From NCBI GenBank assembly GCA_964448675.1, contig CAYUZU010000033.1, positions 1-43,645 on the forward strand: a stretch of 43,645 nt of DNA, in the 5' to 3' direction. A program made the translations under genes and the position numbers. Below the pieces are notes generated by a model, which was given only the letters and a program-made list of their open reading frames with translations, did no database searches and was not told the origin of the DNA. Numbering within the stretch: position 1 is the stretch's first letter; every line of letters starts with the position of its first letter. The stretch comes from CAYUZU01 sp964448675 (GTDB lineage: Bacteria; Planctomycetota; Phycisphaerae; UBA1845; Fen-1342). Shown piece after piece: positions 1 to 8,431 of this stretch.

Positions 1-57
1 CAGTTAGACCACACGAAGGCCGCTTTTTCAATCCACCGTGAATAATCCGGGCTAGAG
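1..57. other. Non-coding edge abutting a truncated gene; possible mobile-element end
   Basis: The frame of the downstream DUF4132-type gene has a TAA stop at 43-45. The codons before that stop (2-42) do not read like the protein that follows, while coding-like sequence starts directly after it. An abrupt change from non-coding to mid-protein sequence is what an insertion or rearrangement boundary looks like. No transposase, terminal repeat or target duplication can be seen because the window starts here. The identity of the element is unknown. Confidence 0.3.
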
Positions 58-3000
58 CATGACCTGGCACGCTTCAGCGCCACCGTCCGCGCCTTCGACA
101 CCTGGCTGGGCACGCAGTGGGCCGGAGGCAGCACCAAGGTCGTCAACGCCGGTCTGCAGCGCATCGCCAACTTCTTCGACGACGACGAACAACGCGCGGC
201 GGCGATCGCATCCGGCCCGCCCGAAGACACGTACCTGGCCCTGTGGGTGACGGCCTGCGAGGACGTCGAACGCGCCCTGGCACTGGCCGCTCCCATGCTG
301 GAAGATCCCGTGCCGGAACGCCGCTTCGTGGCCACCTTCCTGATCACGTCCGCCTGCGTACTGCCCGAGTCTCGCACACTGCTCGCCGCGCGGCTCAAGA
401 CGCGCGCAGAGACCGACCCGCGCGTCCAGATGGCACTGGTGTCATTCCTGCCGCGAATCGAGTTCGACACGTTCGACGAGGAGCTCTTCGCGGCCGTCGC
501 CACGCTGTTCGAGCAGGCCCCGTCCCGGCGGCGCAAGCTCGACCCGATTCTCTGGCCGTGGATGCAGTACACGCACGACCGACAGGTCATCGCCCACGCG
601 TTGCGCGCCGTCACCAGGCCGGCCCCCGACAGGATGATCCCCTACGCCCCCGCGCTCGAGACATACGAGTGCGTCGGTTTCATCCGTGGGCTGGCGGGGC
701 TTGCAGATGACCGGGGCTACGCGTTGCCCGATGTGTCCCGGCCGCGGACACTCGAGCCCGCCGCCCGCCGGCTCATGGTCGATCTCGTCTGCGATCGCCG
801 GCAGGACGTCCAGGCGGCCGCCTTTGAAGCGCTCGACGAGACCCCGGTCACCGAAGATGAAGTCGCGGCCCTCCTGGGCTTGCTGCACCGTACCGCCAGC
901 GTGCTCCGCGTCGGCACCATCGGGCGTCTGTCGCGGCTGCCCGATGACCGCGTCCTCGAAATCGCGCGTACGTTGCTCACCGATGGCAACGCCCGCAAGC
1001 GCGGCGCCGGCCTCGAACTCGCCGGCGAGTTGATCGAAATGCAGCGCGTTCCCGACGAGGCCCGTGCACTGATTCGCGCGCACCGCGCGTCACTGGCTTC
1101 GCCCGAGCTCACCGGGATCGCCGATCGCCTGTTGGACAGCGCCCCCGTGGTCACCCTCGACGACTGCCTGGGCCTCGTCCCGCCCGGAGCCCGCTCGCCA
1201 TTGCCCGCACCCCGCTATGTCGGCGTGCATCTGGAGACCGACGCCGCGCGGGCCTGCTTCGCCAGCCTGGGTGAACTCCTCCTGCAGCACGCCGAATGCG
1301 AGGTGCCGGTGGGCCACGCTACCGGCCGCGAGCGGGTCCTGCTGGCCGACGCCGGCTGGCGTTTACCCTGGCCGCGCGAGGGCGCCGCTGTCTGGGCGGA
1401 TGCCCGCGAGCACCTGCCGCTCTTTGAGGTGTGGGTCGACTGGTTGAAGAATCGCCCATCCGCACAGCGCGACCGCGATGGGCTCGAGTTGGTGCGAGCA
1501 TGCGCCTGGGTGTGGCGCGGTGAGTCGTACCGCAAACACCTGCCAGCACCCTTCCGCGACACCCGCGCATGGAGTCTGAGCAGGACACTCGAGCGGATCG
1601 TAGATTGGCTGCTGCGTCTGGCCGCGCCGCGGGGCGGCGCCGATCTGTTGGTCCAGCACTTCGAAGACGCATTGGCCAAGAATGTACCCAGTCCCGAAGA
1701 ACGTGACGAACACGAGAACCAGCTGGGCAACTACGGTCGCTTCCTCGCGCTCCCGCACGTTGCTACCGTTGCGATACGCTGGCACCTGGTCGTCGACTAC
1801 GCCGGCACCTACCCGGACGACGTGACCGATACCACGCGGCAGCGCCTCGGCGTTCTCACGATGCTGGCGCTCGAGCGCGGAATCCCCGGCTGCACCGACT
1901 GCCCTCAACTCGCCGATTTCATGGCCGCCTACGACGCTGGACTCTTGAATGAGCCGGATTTCATCTGGTGGCTGCTCACCCCGCGCTCAACCGGGTACGG
2001 CGGCATGGACGACATCAATTTCGGCCCCATCCACAACGTCACCCGCCTGCGCCCGCCGCAGGAACTCCGCGACCGGCCGAAGCTGCTGGCCGCGGTCGAA
2101 TCGGTACGTTCTCGCTTGATCGAAGTCGAGCTGACGCGCGGCGACTGTCCAGCCCCCTCCACCCAACCGGCGTTCCACCTGCGTCATGCCGGCGACGCGA
2201 CCACGCTGTTCCGCCTGGTCACGGCCCTCGGCTCGGACCCTATCTTCCGACAGGACGAGTCCACCTACCTGACACGAGCGTACTCGCTTAGTCGCCTCAT
2301 TTCGGTGACCGTGCCGGGTGCGAATGACTCGCCGGCACGGTTCAACGAACTCTGCCAGGCTTCGGCGATCAAACCCAAACGCCTGCTGGAGGTGGCGATG
2401 TTCGCGCCCCAGTGGGCCGCCTGCACCGAGCTTGCGCTCGACATCCCGGGACTCGAAGACGCGGTATGGTGGATCCACGCCCATACCAAGCAGCGCGACT
2501 GGTGGCGCGATCCCGAGATCCGCGACCTCTGGGCCGCCCGCATTAGCGAACGGACCGAACTCGAGGCGGAAGACCTCGAGGAAGGTGCGGTCGACGTCGT
2601 GTGGTTCCAGCGCATGATCAAAGCACTGGGCTTGAAGACTTGGCAACAGCTCCAGCCGCCGGCCCGCTTCGCTTCTCGCGGCGGCGGTCACAAGCGCGCC
2701 CAGCTCTTCGCCGACGCGATGCTGGGCCACGTAACAGCAACTGAGCTTGTCGCGCGCATCGACGAGAAGCGTCACCAGGACGCCGTCCGCGCCCTTGGCC
2801 TTGTTCCGTTGCCCCGGCAGGCCGCCGCGCGCCAGGCAGAAACGCTGCGTCGCTACGAGCGCCTCCAGGCCTTCAAACGCGAAAGCCGCAAGTTCGGCAG
2901 CCAGCGCCAGGCCAGCGAAGGCCGGGCCGTCGAAATCGGCCTGCAGAACCTGGCCCGCACCGCCGGCTATCGCGATCCGGGCCGCCTCGAGTGGGCCATG

Positions 3001-4236
3001 GAAGCAGCGGCAGTCGCCGACCTGGCCCGCGGCCCTGTCGCGGTAACGGTCGAGGAAACGACGGTGTCGCTCGAGCTTACGTCCGCCGGCGAGCCCGTGT
3101 TGACCGTCACCAAACGCGGCCGGTCGCTGAAGGACGTGCCGGCCCGGCTGCGCAAGAACCAGGCCGTGGCCGATCTGCGAACACGCGTCACGCAACTGCG
3201 ACGGCAGAAGTCGCGCATGCGGGCGTCACTCGAGGCCGCGATGTGCCGCGGCGACACCTTCTCGGCACGCGAGCTGCGCGAACTGCTGACCCATCCGATG
3301 CTGCGCCCGATGGTGGTGCGCCTCGTGTTCATCGGCGCCGGGGCACTGATCGGCTATCCGGACAAGGACGGCCGGGTCCTGCGTGATCACGCGGGGCACT
3401 CCGAACCGATCGGCAGCCGCGACGCCGTGCGCATCGCGCACCCGCTCGACCTGTTCGAGCGTGGCGACTGGCACGCTTGGCAGCGCGAGTGCTTCACCGC
3501 CGAGCGTATACAGCCGTTCAAGCAGGTCTTTCGCGAGCTCTATCCGAAGACGACCGCCGAACTGGAGCAGGGCGCCTCCACCCGCCGCTACGCCGGCCAC
3601 CAGGTCAATCCGCGTCAGGCCCTGGCGTTGCTGAGGCAACGGCACTGGGTCAGCACACCGGAAGAGGGTGTGCGCAAGACGTTTCACGACGAGGATCTCA
3701 TCGCCGAAGTCGGCTTCCAAGAGGCATTCTTCACCCCCGCCGAAATCGAAGAACTCACGCTCGAGCAGGTCGCCTTCGTGCGCCGCCGCAGCGATAAGTA
3801 CGAACGCGTCGCCCTCACCGAAATCCCCCCACGCCTCTTCAGCGAGGTGATGCGCGACCTGGACCTGGTCGTCAGCGTGGCCCATGCCGGCGGCGTGGCC
3901 CCCGAGGCCTCCGCGTCCACCGTGGCGATGCGCGCCGCGCTGCTGCGCGAGACCTGCCAGCTGCTGCGCCTGGCGAACGTGCAGGTGGACGGCCACCATG
4001 CGAGAATCGACGGCGCACTGGGCACTTATAGCGTACACCTGGGCAGCGCCGGCACCAGTGTCCTGCCAGGCCGCTCGCTGTACATCGTGGCGGTCCACAG
4101 CCAGCACCGCGGCCGGCTGTTCCTGCCCTTCGCCGACGACGATCCCAAGACAGCCGAGGTGCTCTCGAAGGTACTGCTGCTGGCGCGCGATTCCGAAATG
4201 AAGGACCCCGCGCTCCTGGAGCAGATCCGAACCTGA
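46..4236 (+). CDS. DUF4132-type large protein, 5'-truncated
   Basis: The frame stays open from 46 to the stop at 4236, about 1,396 codons. There is no ATG before the first good codons. A GTG at 247 is the earliest conventional start, but the 67 codons before it (for example HDLARFSATVRAFDTWLGTQ) read as normal protein, so the real N-terminus is probably lost. The N-terminal two thirds are alpha-helical with HEAT-like stretches. The C-terminus has the ending I recall from DUF4132 (YehI/MolR-like) proteins: a VHLGS segment, then PGRSLYIVAVHSQ, RGRLFLPFADDDP and a final DPALLEQIRT. The family has no agreed biochemical role; MolR-type proteins were historically linked to molybdate regulation, on weak evidence. 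The product is probably cytoplasmic, with no signal peptide or membrane segment seen. I am confident of the family and less sure whether the gene is still expressed. Confidence 0.7.
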   Translation, partial: SGLEHDLARFSATVRAFDTWLGTQWAGGSTKVVNAGLQRIANFFDDDEQRAAAIASGPPEDTYLALWVTACEDVERALALAAPMLEDPVPERRFVATFLITSACVLPESRTLLAARLKTRAETDPRVQMALVSFLPRIEFDTFDEELFAAVATLFEQAPSRRRKLDPILWPWMQYTHDRQVIAHALRAVTRPAPDRMIPYAPALETYECVGFIRGLAGLADDRGYALPDVSRPRTLEPAARRLMVDLVCDRRQDVQAAAFEALDETPVTEDEVAALLGLLHRTASVLRVGTIGRLSRLPDDRVLEIARTLLTDGNARKRGAGLELAGELIEMQRVPDEARALIRAHRASLASPELTGIADRLLDSAPVVTLDDCLGLVPPGARSPLPAPRYVGVHLETDAARACFASLGELLLQHAECEVPVGHATGRERVLLADAGWRLPWPREGAAVWADAREHLPLFEVWVDWLKNRPSAQRDRDGLELVRACAWVWRGESYRKHLPAPFRDTRAWSLSRTLERIVDWLLRLAAPRGGADLLVQHFEDALAKNVPSPEERDEHENQLGNYGRFLALPHVATVAIRWHLVVDYAGTYPDDVTDTTRQRLGVLTMLALERGIPGCTDCPQLADFMAAYDAGLLNEPDFIWWLLTPRSTGYGGMDDINFGPIHNVTRLRPPQELRDRPKLLAAVESVRSRLIEVELTRGDCPAPSTQPAFHLRHAGDATTLFRLVTALGSDPIFRQDESTYLTRAYSLSRLISVTVPGANDSPARFNELCQASAIKPKRLLEVAMFAPQWAACTELALDIPGLEDAVWWIHAHTKQRDWWRDPEIRDLWAARISERTELEAEDLEEGAVDVVWFQRMIKALGLKTWQQLQPPARFASRGGGHKRAQLFADAMLGHVTATELVARIDEKRHQDAVRALGLVPLPRQAAARQAETLRRYERLQAFKRESRKFGSQRQASEGRAVEIGLQNLARTAGYRDPGRLEWAMEAAAVADLARGPVAVTVEETTVSLELTSAGEPVLTVTKRGRSLKDVPARLRKNQAVADLRTRVTQLRRQKSRMRASLEAAMCRGDTFSARELRELLTHPMLRPMVVRLVFIGAGALIGYPDKDGRVLRDHAGHSEPIGSRDAVRIAHPLDLFERGDWHAWQRECFTAERIQPFKQVFRELYPKTTAELEQGASTRRYAGHQVNPRQALALLRQRHWVSTPEEGVRKTFHDEDLIAEVGFQEAFFTPAEIEELTLEQVAFVRRRSDKYERVALTEIPPRLFSEVMRDLDLVVSVAHAGGVAPEASASTVAMRAALLRETCQLLRLANVQVDGHHARIDGALGTYSVHLGSAGTSVLPGRSLYIVAVHSQHRGRLFLPFADDDPKTAEVLSKVLLLARDSEMKDPALLEQIRT

Positions 4237-4373
4237 ACTCACGCCGGTTCCCGGCCGCGCAACGTACCGCTGCGCCTTGCGAATCGTCCCCAGCTGCGGT
4301 GCCCCACGCGCATCACGGCCGGTGCACCCTGCGTCGCGTCCCGCGCGTCCGCGGACACGCCCCCGCGCGGGCG

Positions 4374-5045
4374 CTATTCCGCCGGCGCGCCCACCGGCAC
4401 CAGGTAGTACGCGCGCTGCGATTCGGGCAGGTCCAGGTCCCGCGCGATCTTCGCGTCTTCAAACGCCCCGATCGGCACCCCCGCGAGCCCCAGGGCCGTC
4501 GCCTGCAGCAGAATGTTCTGGCAAACGTGTCCCGCCTCCAGGATGCAGTAGCGCTCCGCACGCTGCCCGTACTTCTTCGCGGTGCGCGGAATATCAGCCA
4601 CGATAACGAAGCACGCCGGCGCGGCCCCGACCGCCGACTGGTCCAGCGCGTGTTCCTGCAGCGTCGCGCGCAGGTCCTCCGCTCGTCGCCAGACAAGCTG
4701 GTGCTTTGCGGGATCGTACTGCCCAACGCCGTCGGCCGTTGCAACGAACAGCTCGATCGGGTACAGCGCCCCCGCCGAAGGCGCCACCCGATAGCCCGCC
4801 TCGCTGGTGACACCCTGCCCCGCCCAGCAGAGCTGCCCCAGCTCAGCCGTGCTGAGCCCTCGCGCAGAAAACGCGCGCACCGAACGGCGCTCGACCAGCG
4901 CCGCGGTCAGCGACATCCCCCCGCGTGTTCGCGGATCCGGCAGCTTCATGACGTGTCCTCGATCAGCAGTCGGACGCTCGCGCTCAGGCAACGCCGCGCC
5001 GACCAGCAGCGCCGCGACGGCAACAATGGCTGCACCTCTTGTCAC
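4374..5045 (-). CDS. SagB/ThcOx-like nitroreductase-fold oxidoreductase, exported
   Basis: This 223-residue protein has the SagB/ThcOx type of FMN-dependent nitroreductase fold. Visible motifs are the ERRSVRAF segment near the start, which in the family contacts the FMN phosphate; APSAGALYPIE, the family signature; and a C-terminal GHVCQNILLQATALGLAGVPIGAF. The start is the GTG at 5045, because AAGGAGGTG lies a few bases upstream and the first residues (VTRGAAIVAVAALLVGAALP) form a signal peptide; a longer frame from 5093 would lose both. The substrate is unknown. SagB proteins in peptide clusters oxidise azolines, but no precursor peptide or cyclodehydratase is near, so this looks like a stand-alone secreted or membrane-anchored family member. 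It is transcribed towards the DUF4132-type gene. Confidence 0.8.
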   Translation of the reverse strand: MTRGAAIVAVAALLVGAALPERERPTADRGHVMKLPDPRTRGGMSLTAALVERRSVRAFSARGLSTAELGQLCWAGQGVTSEAGYRVAPSAGALYPIELFVATADGVGQYDPAKHQLVWRRAEDLRATLQEHALDQSAVGAAPACFVIVADIPRTAKKYGQRAERYCILEAGHVCQNILLQATALGLAGVPIGAFEDAKIARDLDLPESQRAYYLVPVGAPAE

Positions 5046-5356
5046 GGCACACCTCCTTGTACCGAACGTCGGTTTCTCACGACCACCCCACAAGGCGATT
5101 TCATGGTCGCGAAATCACCGCAACGGCACGTGCACACCGCATGACACCCGCTGCGGTCTCCGGCCGTGCCCGCGCGCCGGCCCGCCCGACAGAAGCGCGT
5201 GGCCACCAGAGATAGCATAGGATAGATCAAACAGCCACATCACGCCCGGTTCAGACGGTTTTCATCTCGCGTTTAACTCCGTCGCGGATCGTCATGGCCG
5301 GCACGCCCAGATATGCGGGCGCCCCTCTTGGCCGAAGGACAAAGCGAGCAGGCAAC

Positions 5357-5683
5357 ATGCGCACATCCGCCCATACCGCGGCGCTGGCGTCCGACCTCCG
5401 CGGCCGGCTGATCCAGTCCGGTGACGCGAACTGGTCCATGGTGATGGCCGGCGTCGATCCGCGGCCCGTGAACGACGAGAAGATCACGAACTGGGCCCGG
5501 GACCACTGGCAGGCCCCGAACCCATACTCGACCGGCGCCGCCTACATGAACTTCATGAAGGAAGAGGGCGACGAGCGCGCCAGAGCCACTTACGGCGCCA
5601 ACCACGACCGCCTGCGCACCGTCAAGGCCACGTACGACCCCGTCAACTTCTTCCACATCAACCACCACATCACGCCGGCCTGA
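5357..5683 (+). pseudogene. Remnant of a berberine-bridge-type FAD-linked oxidase, internally deleted
   Basis: The last 65 or so codons are a clear BBE (berberine/berberine-like) C-terminal domain: ARDHWQAPNPYSTGAAYMNF, then YGANHDRLRTVKATYDPVNF and FHINHHITP. Complete enzymes of this family have about 450 residues, with an FAD-binding PCMH domain first. Here the first 40 codons (DLRGRLIQSGDANW and the following DPRPV) resemble the extreme N-terminus of such enzymes. The frame passes directly from N-terminal to C-terminal sequence, so the whole FAD and substrate domain seems to be deleted in frame. ATG 5357 is one possible start; 5294 is in the same frame. It ends 27 bp before the next gene. 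Activity as an oxidase is very unlikely. A short expressed protein cannot be excluded. Confidence 0.7.
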
Positions 5684-5710
5684 TCCGATCCCGGCCCGAG
5701 GACCGCCGCA

Positions 5711-6961
5711 ATGAGCGAACTGATCGACAACCGCAAGAAACGCATCGAGACCCTCAAGCACATCGTCAAGCAACTCCACCAGGGAGCTGATCCGGAGAGC
5801 GTCCGCCAGCAGCTCGTCGACCTCGTCAAGGCCGCCGATGCCGGCGAGGTGGCCGCCATGGAGCAGGAGCTCATCGCCGAAGGCATCCCGGTCGAGGAAA
5901 TCAAGTCGATGTGCGACCTGCACGCCCGCGTCGTGCAGGACGTCCTCCAGCAGCAGACGTCCGACGTGCCGCCCGGCCATCCCGCCGACACCATCCGGCG
6001 CGAGAACGAGGCGATCCTGGCCGCCTGCGACCGGATGCAGGCGGCAATGGATACCGTGCGTGCCCTCCCGCCCGAGGCGCCCGCCGGCGAAGCACTACTG
6101 CCGTGGCGCGGTGCTCTCAACGACCTCATGGATGTCGACAAGCACTACCGCCGCAAGGAGGACCTCTTCTTCTCCATGCTCGAGAAGCACGGCATCACCG
6201 GACCGTCCAAGGTCATGTGGGCCGTCCACGACGAAGCCCGCACGCGGCTCAAGACGCTCGACGAAGCCCTGACCACCCCCGACAAGACCGCCGGCGAGCT
6301 CGGCGAACTGGCCGACCGCGCCGGCGCCGAGGCCCTGCACATCGTCCGCAGCATGACCGACAAGGAGCAGGACATTCTCCTGCCGATGATGATGCAGACG
6401 CTCACCGAGGACCAATGGGCCGAGATCTGGGCCCAGTCACCCCGCTATGGCTGGTGCCTCGTCGAGCCGCGCGAGGGCTACCAGCCACCGCAGCCCGAGT
6501 ACCGCGACGAGACCGTCGACCTGCCACAGGACCGCGCCATCACCTTCCCCACCGGCCAGCTCGATTTCGCCCAGCTAAGCGGCATCTTCGCCGCGCTGCC
6601 CGTCGACCTGACCTTTGTCGACGCCGACAACCGTGTGCGCTTCTTCTCCGAGGGCGACCGCATTTTCTCCCGCAGCAAGGCCATCCTCGGCCGCAAGGTG
6701 CAGCACTGCCACCCGCCCAAGAGCGTGCACATCGTCGACCAGATCGTCGACGACTTCCGCACCGGGCGCCAGAACGTTGCCGAGTTCTGGATCGAGCTGC
6801 ACGGCAAGTTCGTGCACATCCGCTATTTCGCCGTCCGTGACGAGGCCGACAACTACCTCGGTACGCTCGAAGTCACCCAGGACCTGACCCGCCTGCGCGC
6901 CCTGCAGGGCGAGCGGCGCCTGCTGCAGTACGACGAGCAGCCCACCACACCCCCCGCCTGA
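5711..6961 (+). CDS. DUF438 / hemerythrin-like / PAS domain protein
   Basis: This 416-residue cytoplasmic protein has three parts. Residues 1-75 (SELIDNRKKRIETLKHIVKQ and following) are a DUF438 helical domain. Residues 95-230 are an HHE hemerythrin-like four-helix domain, with His and Glu ligand candidates around DKHYRRKEDLFF and VHDEAR. Residues 275-395 are a PAS domain (LPVDLTFVDADNRVRFFSEG, then GRKVQHCHPPKS). This architecture is well known in anaerobes and planctomycetes and is thought to sense or bind oxygen, NO or a redox cofactor, but its output is not established. The start ATG 5711 has GAGG about ten bases upstream. It lies 27 bp after the oxidase remnant and may share its transcript. 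No output domain is fused, so any signal must pass to a partner. Confidence 0.87.
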   Translation: MSELIDNRKKRIETLKHIVKQLHQGADPESVRQQLVDLVKAADAGEVAAMEQELIAEGIPVEEIKSMCDLHARVVQDVLQQQTSDVPPGHPADTIRRENEAILAACDRMQAAMDTVRALPPEAPAGEALLPWRGALNDLMDVDKHYRRKEDLFFSMLEKHGITGPSKVMWAVHDEARTRLKTLDEALTTPDKTAGELGELADRAGAEALHIVRSMTDKEQDILLPMMMQTLTEDQWAEIWAQSPRYGWCLVEPREGYQPPQPEYRDETVDLPQDRAITFPTGQLDFAQLSGIFAALPVDLTFVDADNRVRFFSEGDRIFSRSKAILGRKVQHCHPPKSVHIVDQIVDDFRTGRQNVAEFWIELHGKFVHIRYFAVRDEADNYLGTLEVTQDLTRLRALQGERRLLQYDEQPTTPPA

Positions 6962-6984
6962 CCCGCGCCACCACACCGCGTCAT

Positions 6985-7031
6985 GCAACGCGGCCGAGCG
7001 CCGCCGTGACGGCACTCGGCCTTCGCGTTGC
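6985..7031. terminator. Strong hairpin between convergent genes
   Basis: GCAACGCG (6985-6992) pairs with CGCGTTGC (7024-7031), and GGCCGAG pairs with CTCGGCC inside it, giving a long interrupted stem. It lies between the stop codons of two genes that converge from left and right, so it could end transcription from both sides. There is no long T tract. Confidence 0.6.
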
Positions 7032-7106
7032 GGGTCGTTCCCGAACAGCGACCGACCCTGGCTCCCACTCGTCCGCGCGGCGCACGTCGCCCGCGACGAC
7101 AGCGCC

Positions 7107-8234
7107 TCAGCGCATCTTCTTGTTCACCACGTAACGGTCACCCGCATGGCGGATGTGCTTCGCCAACAGGCCCTTGTCACCGTCAATCTTGCAGGGCCGC
7201 GCCGTGAACTGGATCCGATCGCCCCGTTCGATCCCGATCCGATCCACGCGCTGCCGCTGCCCCAGCGCCACGCGCCGCCGGCCGCCGTCGGCCAGCCGCA
7301 CCTCGGCCACCGTATGCCGGCGTTTTCCGTCGCCGCGCAGCTTCATCTCCTTGAACGACGCCACCTCGCCTTCGAACTGGCGATATTGCTTCGTGCGCGT
7401 CCGCTTGATCCGGACCGTGTCGCCGTCATGCATGATCTTGTGCGCAATGAAGATCGACTGGTCATCGACGTGGCCGCGTCTGCCGACCACCGTGATGCGG
7501 TCCCCCTGGGACAGGTCCAGCTTCTGGCGCACGAGCCGCTTCGGCCCCAGGTCCACCTTCAGCGTGTGCCCGTCCTTCGTCTGCAGCCTGGCCAGCGCAT
7601 GATCCTGCCGCGCACCGGACAGCTTCATCGTCTTCATGCCGGTAACCTTACCGCTCAGCCGATAGCCGCGCGGCTTCTTGCGCATCTTCTTGTTGACCGT
7701 GTAGCTCTCGCCCGCGTGCCGGATGTGCTTGGCCACCAGAGCCTTCTCGCCGTTCATCTTGCAGGGGCGCGCCACGAAGCGAATCCGGTCGCCCTGCTCC
7801 AGCCCGATGTCGCGGATCCGCGGCTTCGTACCCAGCGCCACGCGCCGCTTCTGGCCCTCGCGCGTACGAACCGTCGCCACCACGTGCCGGTGTTCCGGAT
7901 GCCCCTTCCGCTTCATCGTCTGCAGCGCCACGACCTCGCCCCGGAACTGGCGATAATCCCGGCCCTTCTGCCGCTTGACCTTGAAGGCCTCGCCGTCATG
8001 CTTGACCTTCCGGGCCATCAGCACCGATTTCTTGTTGACGTGGCCGCGATGCCCCCAGATCTTGACCCGGTCACCGCTCTGGAGATCCAGCGCCCGCTGC
8101 AGGCGCTGCCGCGGCCCGAAGTCGACCTTGATCATGTCCCCCTTGCTCGTCTTGACCTTCGCCAGCAGGTGCGTCGCCTCGATGCCGACGAAGTCCATCG
8201 ACTTCAGGTTCTCGACCGTCCCCGTCACGCGATA
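7107..8234 (-). repeat. Internal duplication: two copies of a two-domain unit
   Basis: The coding sequence for residues 41-228 is related to that for residues 229-415. The copies share the ARPCK and RHAG landmarks and the matching KKMR-type ends, which indicates one duplication of an A-B pair. The nucleotide copies have diverged, so the event is not recent. Confidence 0.7.
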
Positions 8235-8354
8235 ACTCTTCATGCGCTTGTCCGATTGCGCGGCGCGCATTCTCTTCTCACCTTCACCGGCGACCGCCAC
8301 CTGCGCTGCCAGCACCGCAGCCGCCACCATCATCAGCATGTGCACTCTACGCAT
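7107..8354 (-). CDS. Secreted basic protein of four beta-rich repeats (A-B-A-B)
   Basis: I do not recognise a named family. The start ATG 8354 follows AAAGGAGAAG and opens a signal peptide (MRRVHMLMMVAAAVLAAQVAVA), giving 415 residues. The rest is four consecutive units of about 92-96 residues starting near 41, 133, 229 and 321. Each opens with YR..G.V and has a central GDRI or GDRV turn. Units 1 and 3 share a RGHV-x-IFIA or VLMA segment and end HDG. Units 2 and 4 share ARPCK-[MI]-[ND]-G and end HIRHAG followed by VNKKMR. The order is therefore A-B-A-B, a duplicated pair. The pattern suggests small beta-barrels of OB-like type, but this is a guess from alternation and turns. The protein is very rich in Lys and Arg. 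It is followed upstream by the hyperacidic protein on the same strand, about 78 bp away. Confidence 0.75.
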   Translation of the reverse strand: MRRVHMLMMVAAAVLAAQVAVAGEGEKRMRAAQSDKRMKSYRVTGTVENLKSMDFVGIEATHLLAKVKTSKGDMIKVDFGPRQRLQRALDLQSGDRVKIWGHRGHVNKKSVLMARKVKHDGEAFKVKRQKGRDYRQFRGEVVALQTMKRKGHPEHRHVVATVRTREGQKRRVALGTKPRIRDIGLEQGDRIRFVARPCKMNGEKALVAKHIRHAGESYTVNKKMRKKPRGYRLSGKVTGMKTMKLSGARQDHALARLQTKDGHTLKVDLGPKRLVRQKLDLSQGDRITVVGRRGHVDDQSIFIAHKIMHDGDTVRIKRTRTKQYRQFEGEVASFKEMKLRGDGKRRHTVAEVRLADGGRRRVALGQRQRVDRIGIERGDRIQFTARPCKIDGDKGLLAKHIRHAGDRYVVNKKMR

Positions 8355-8431
8355 CGTACTTCTCCTTTCGTGTCCGCTGTGCCCGCCACCGTCACCCCCA
8401 CACGCCGGCGCAGACCCGGACCGCTTCAATC

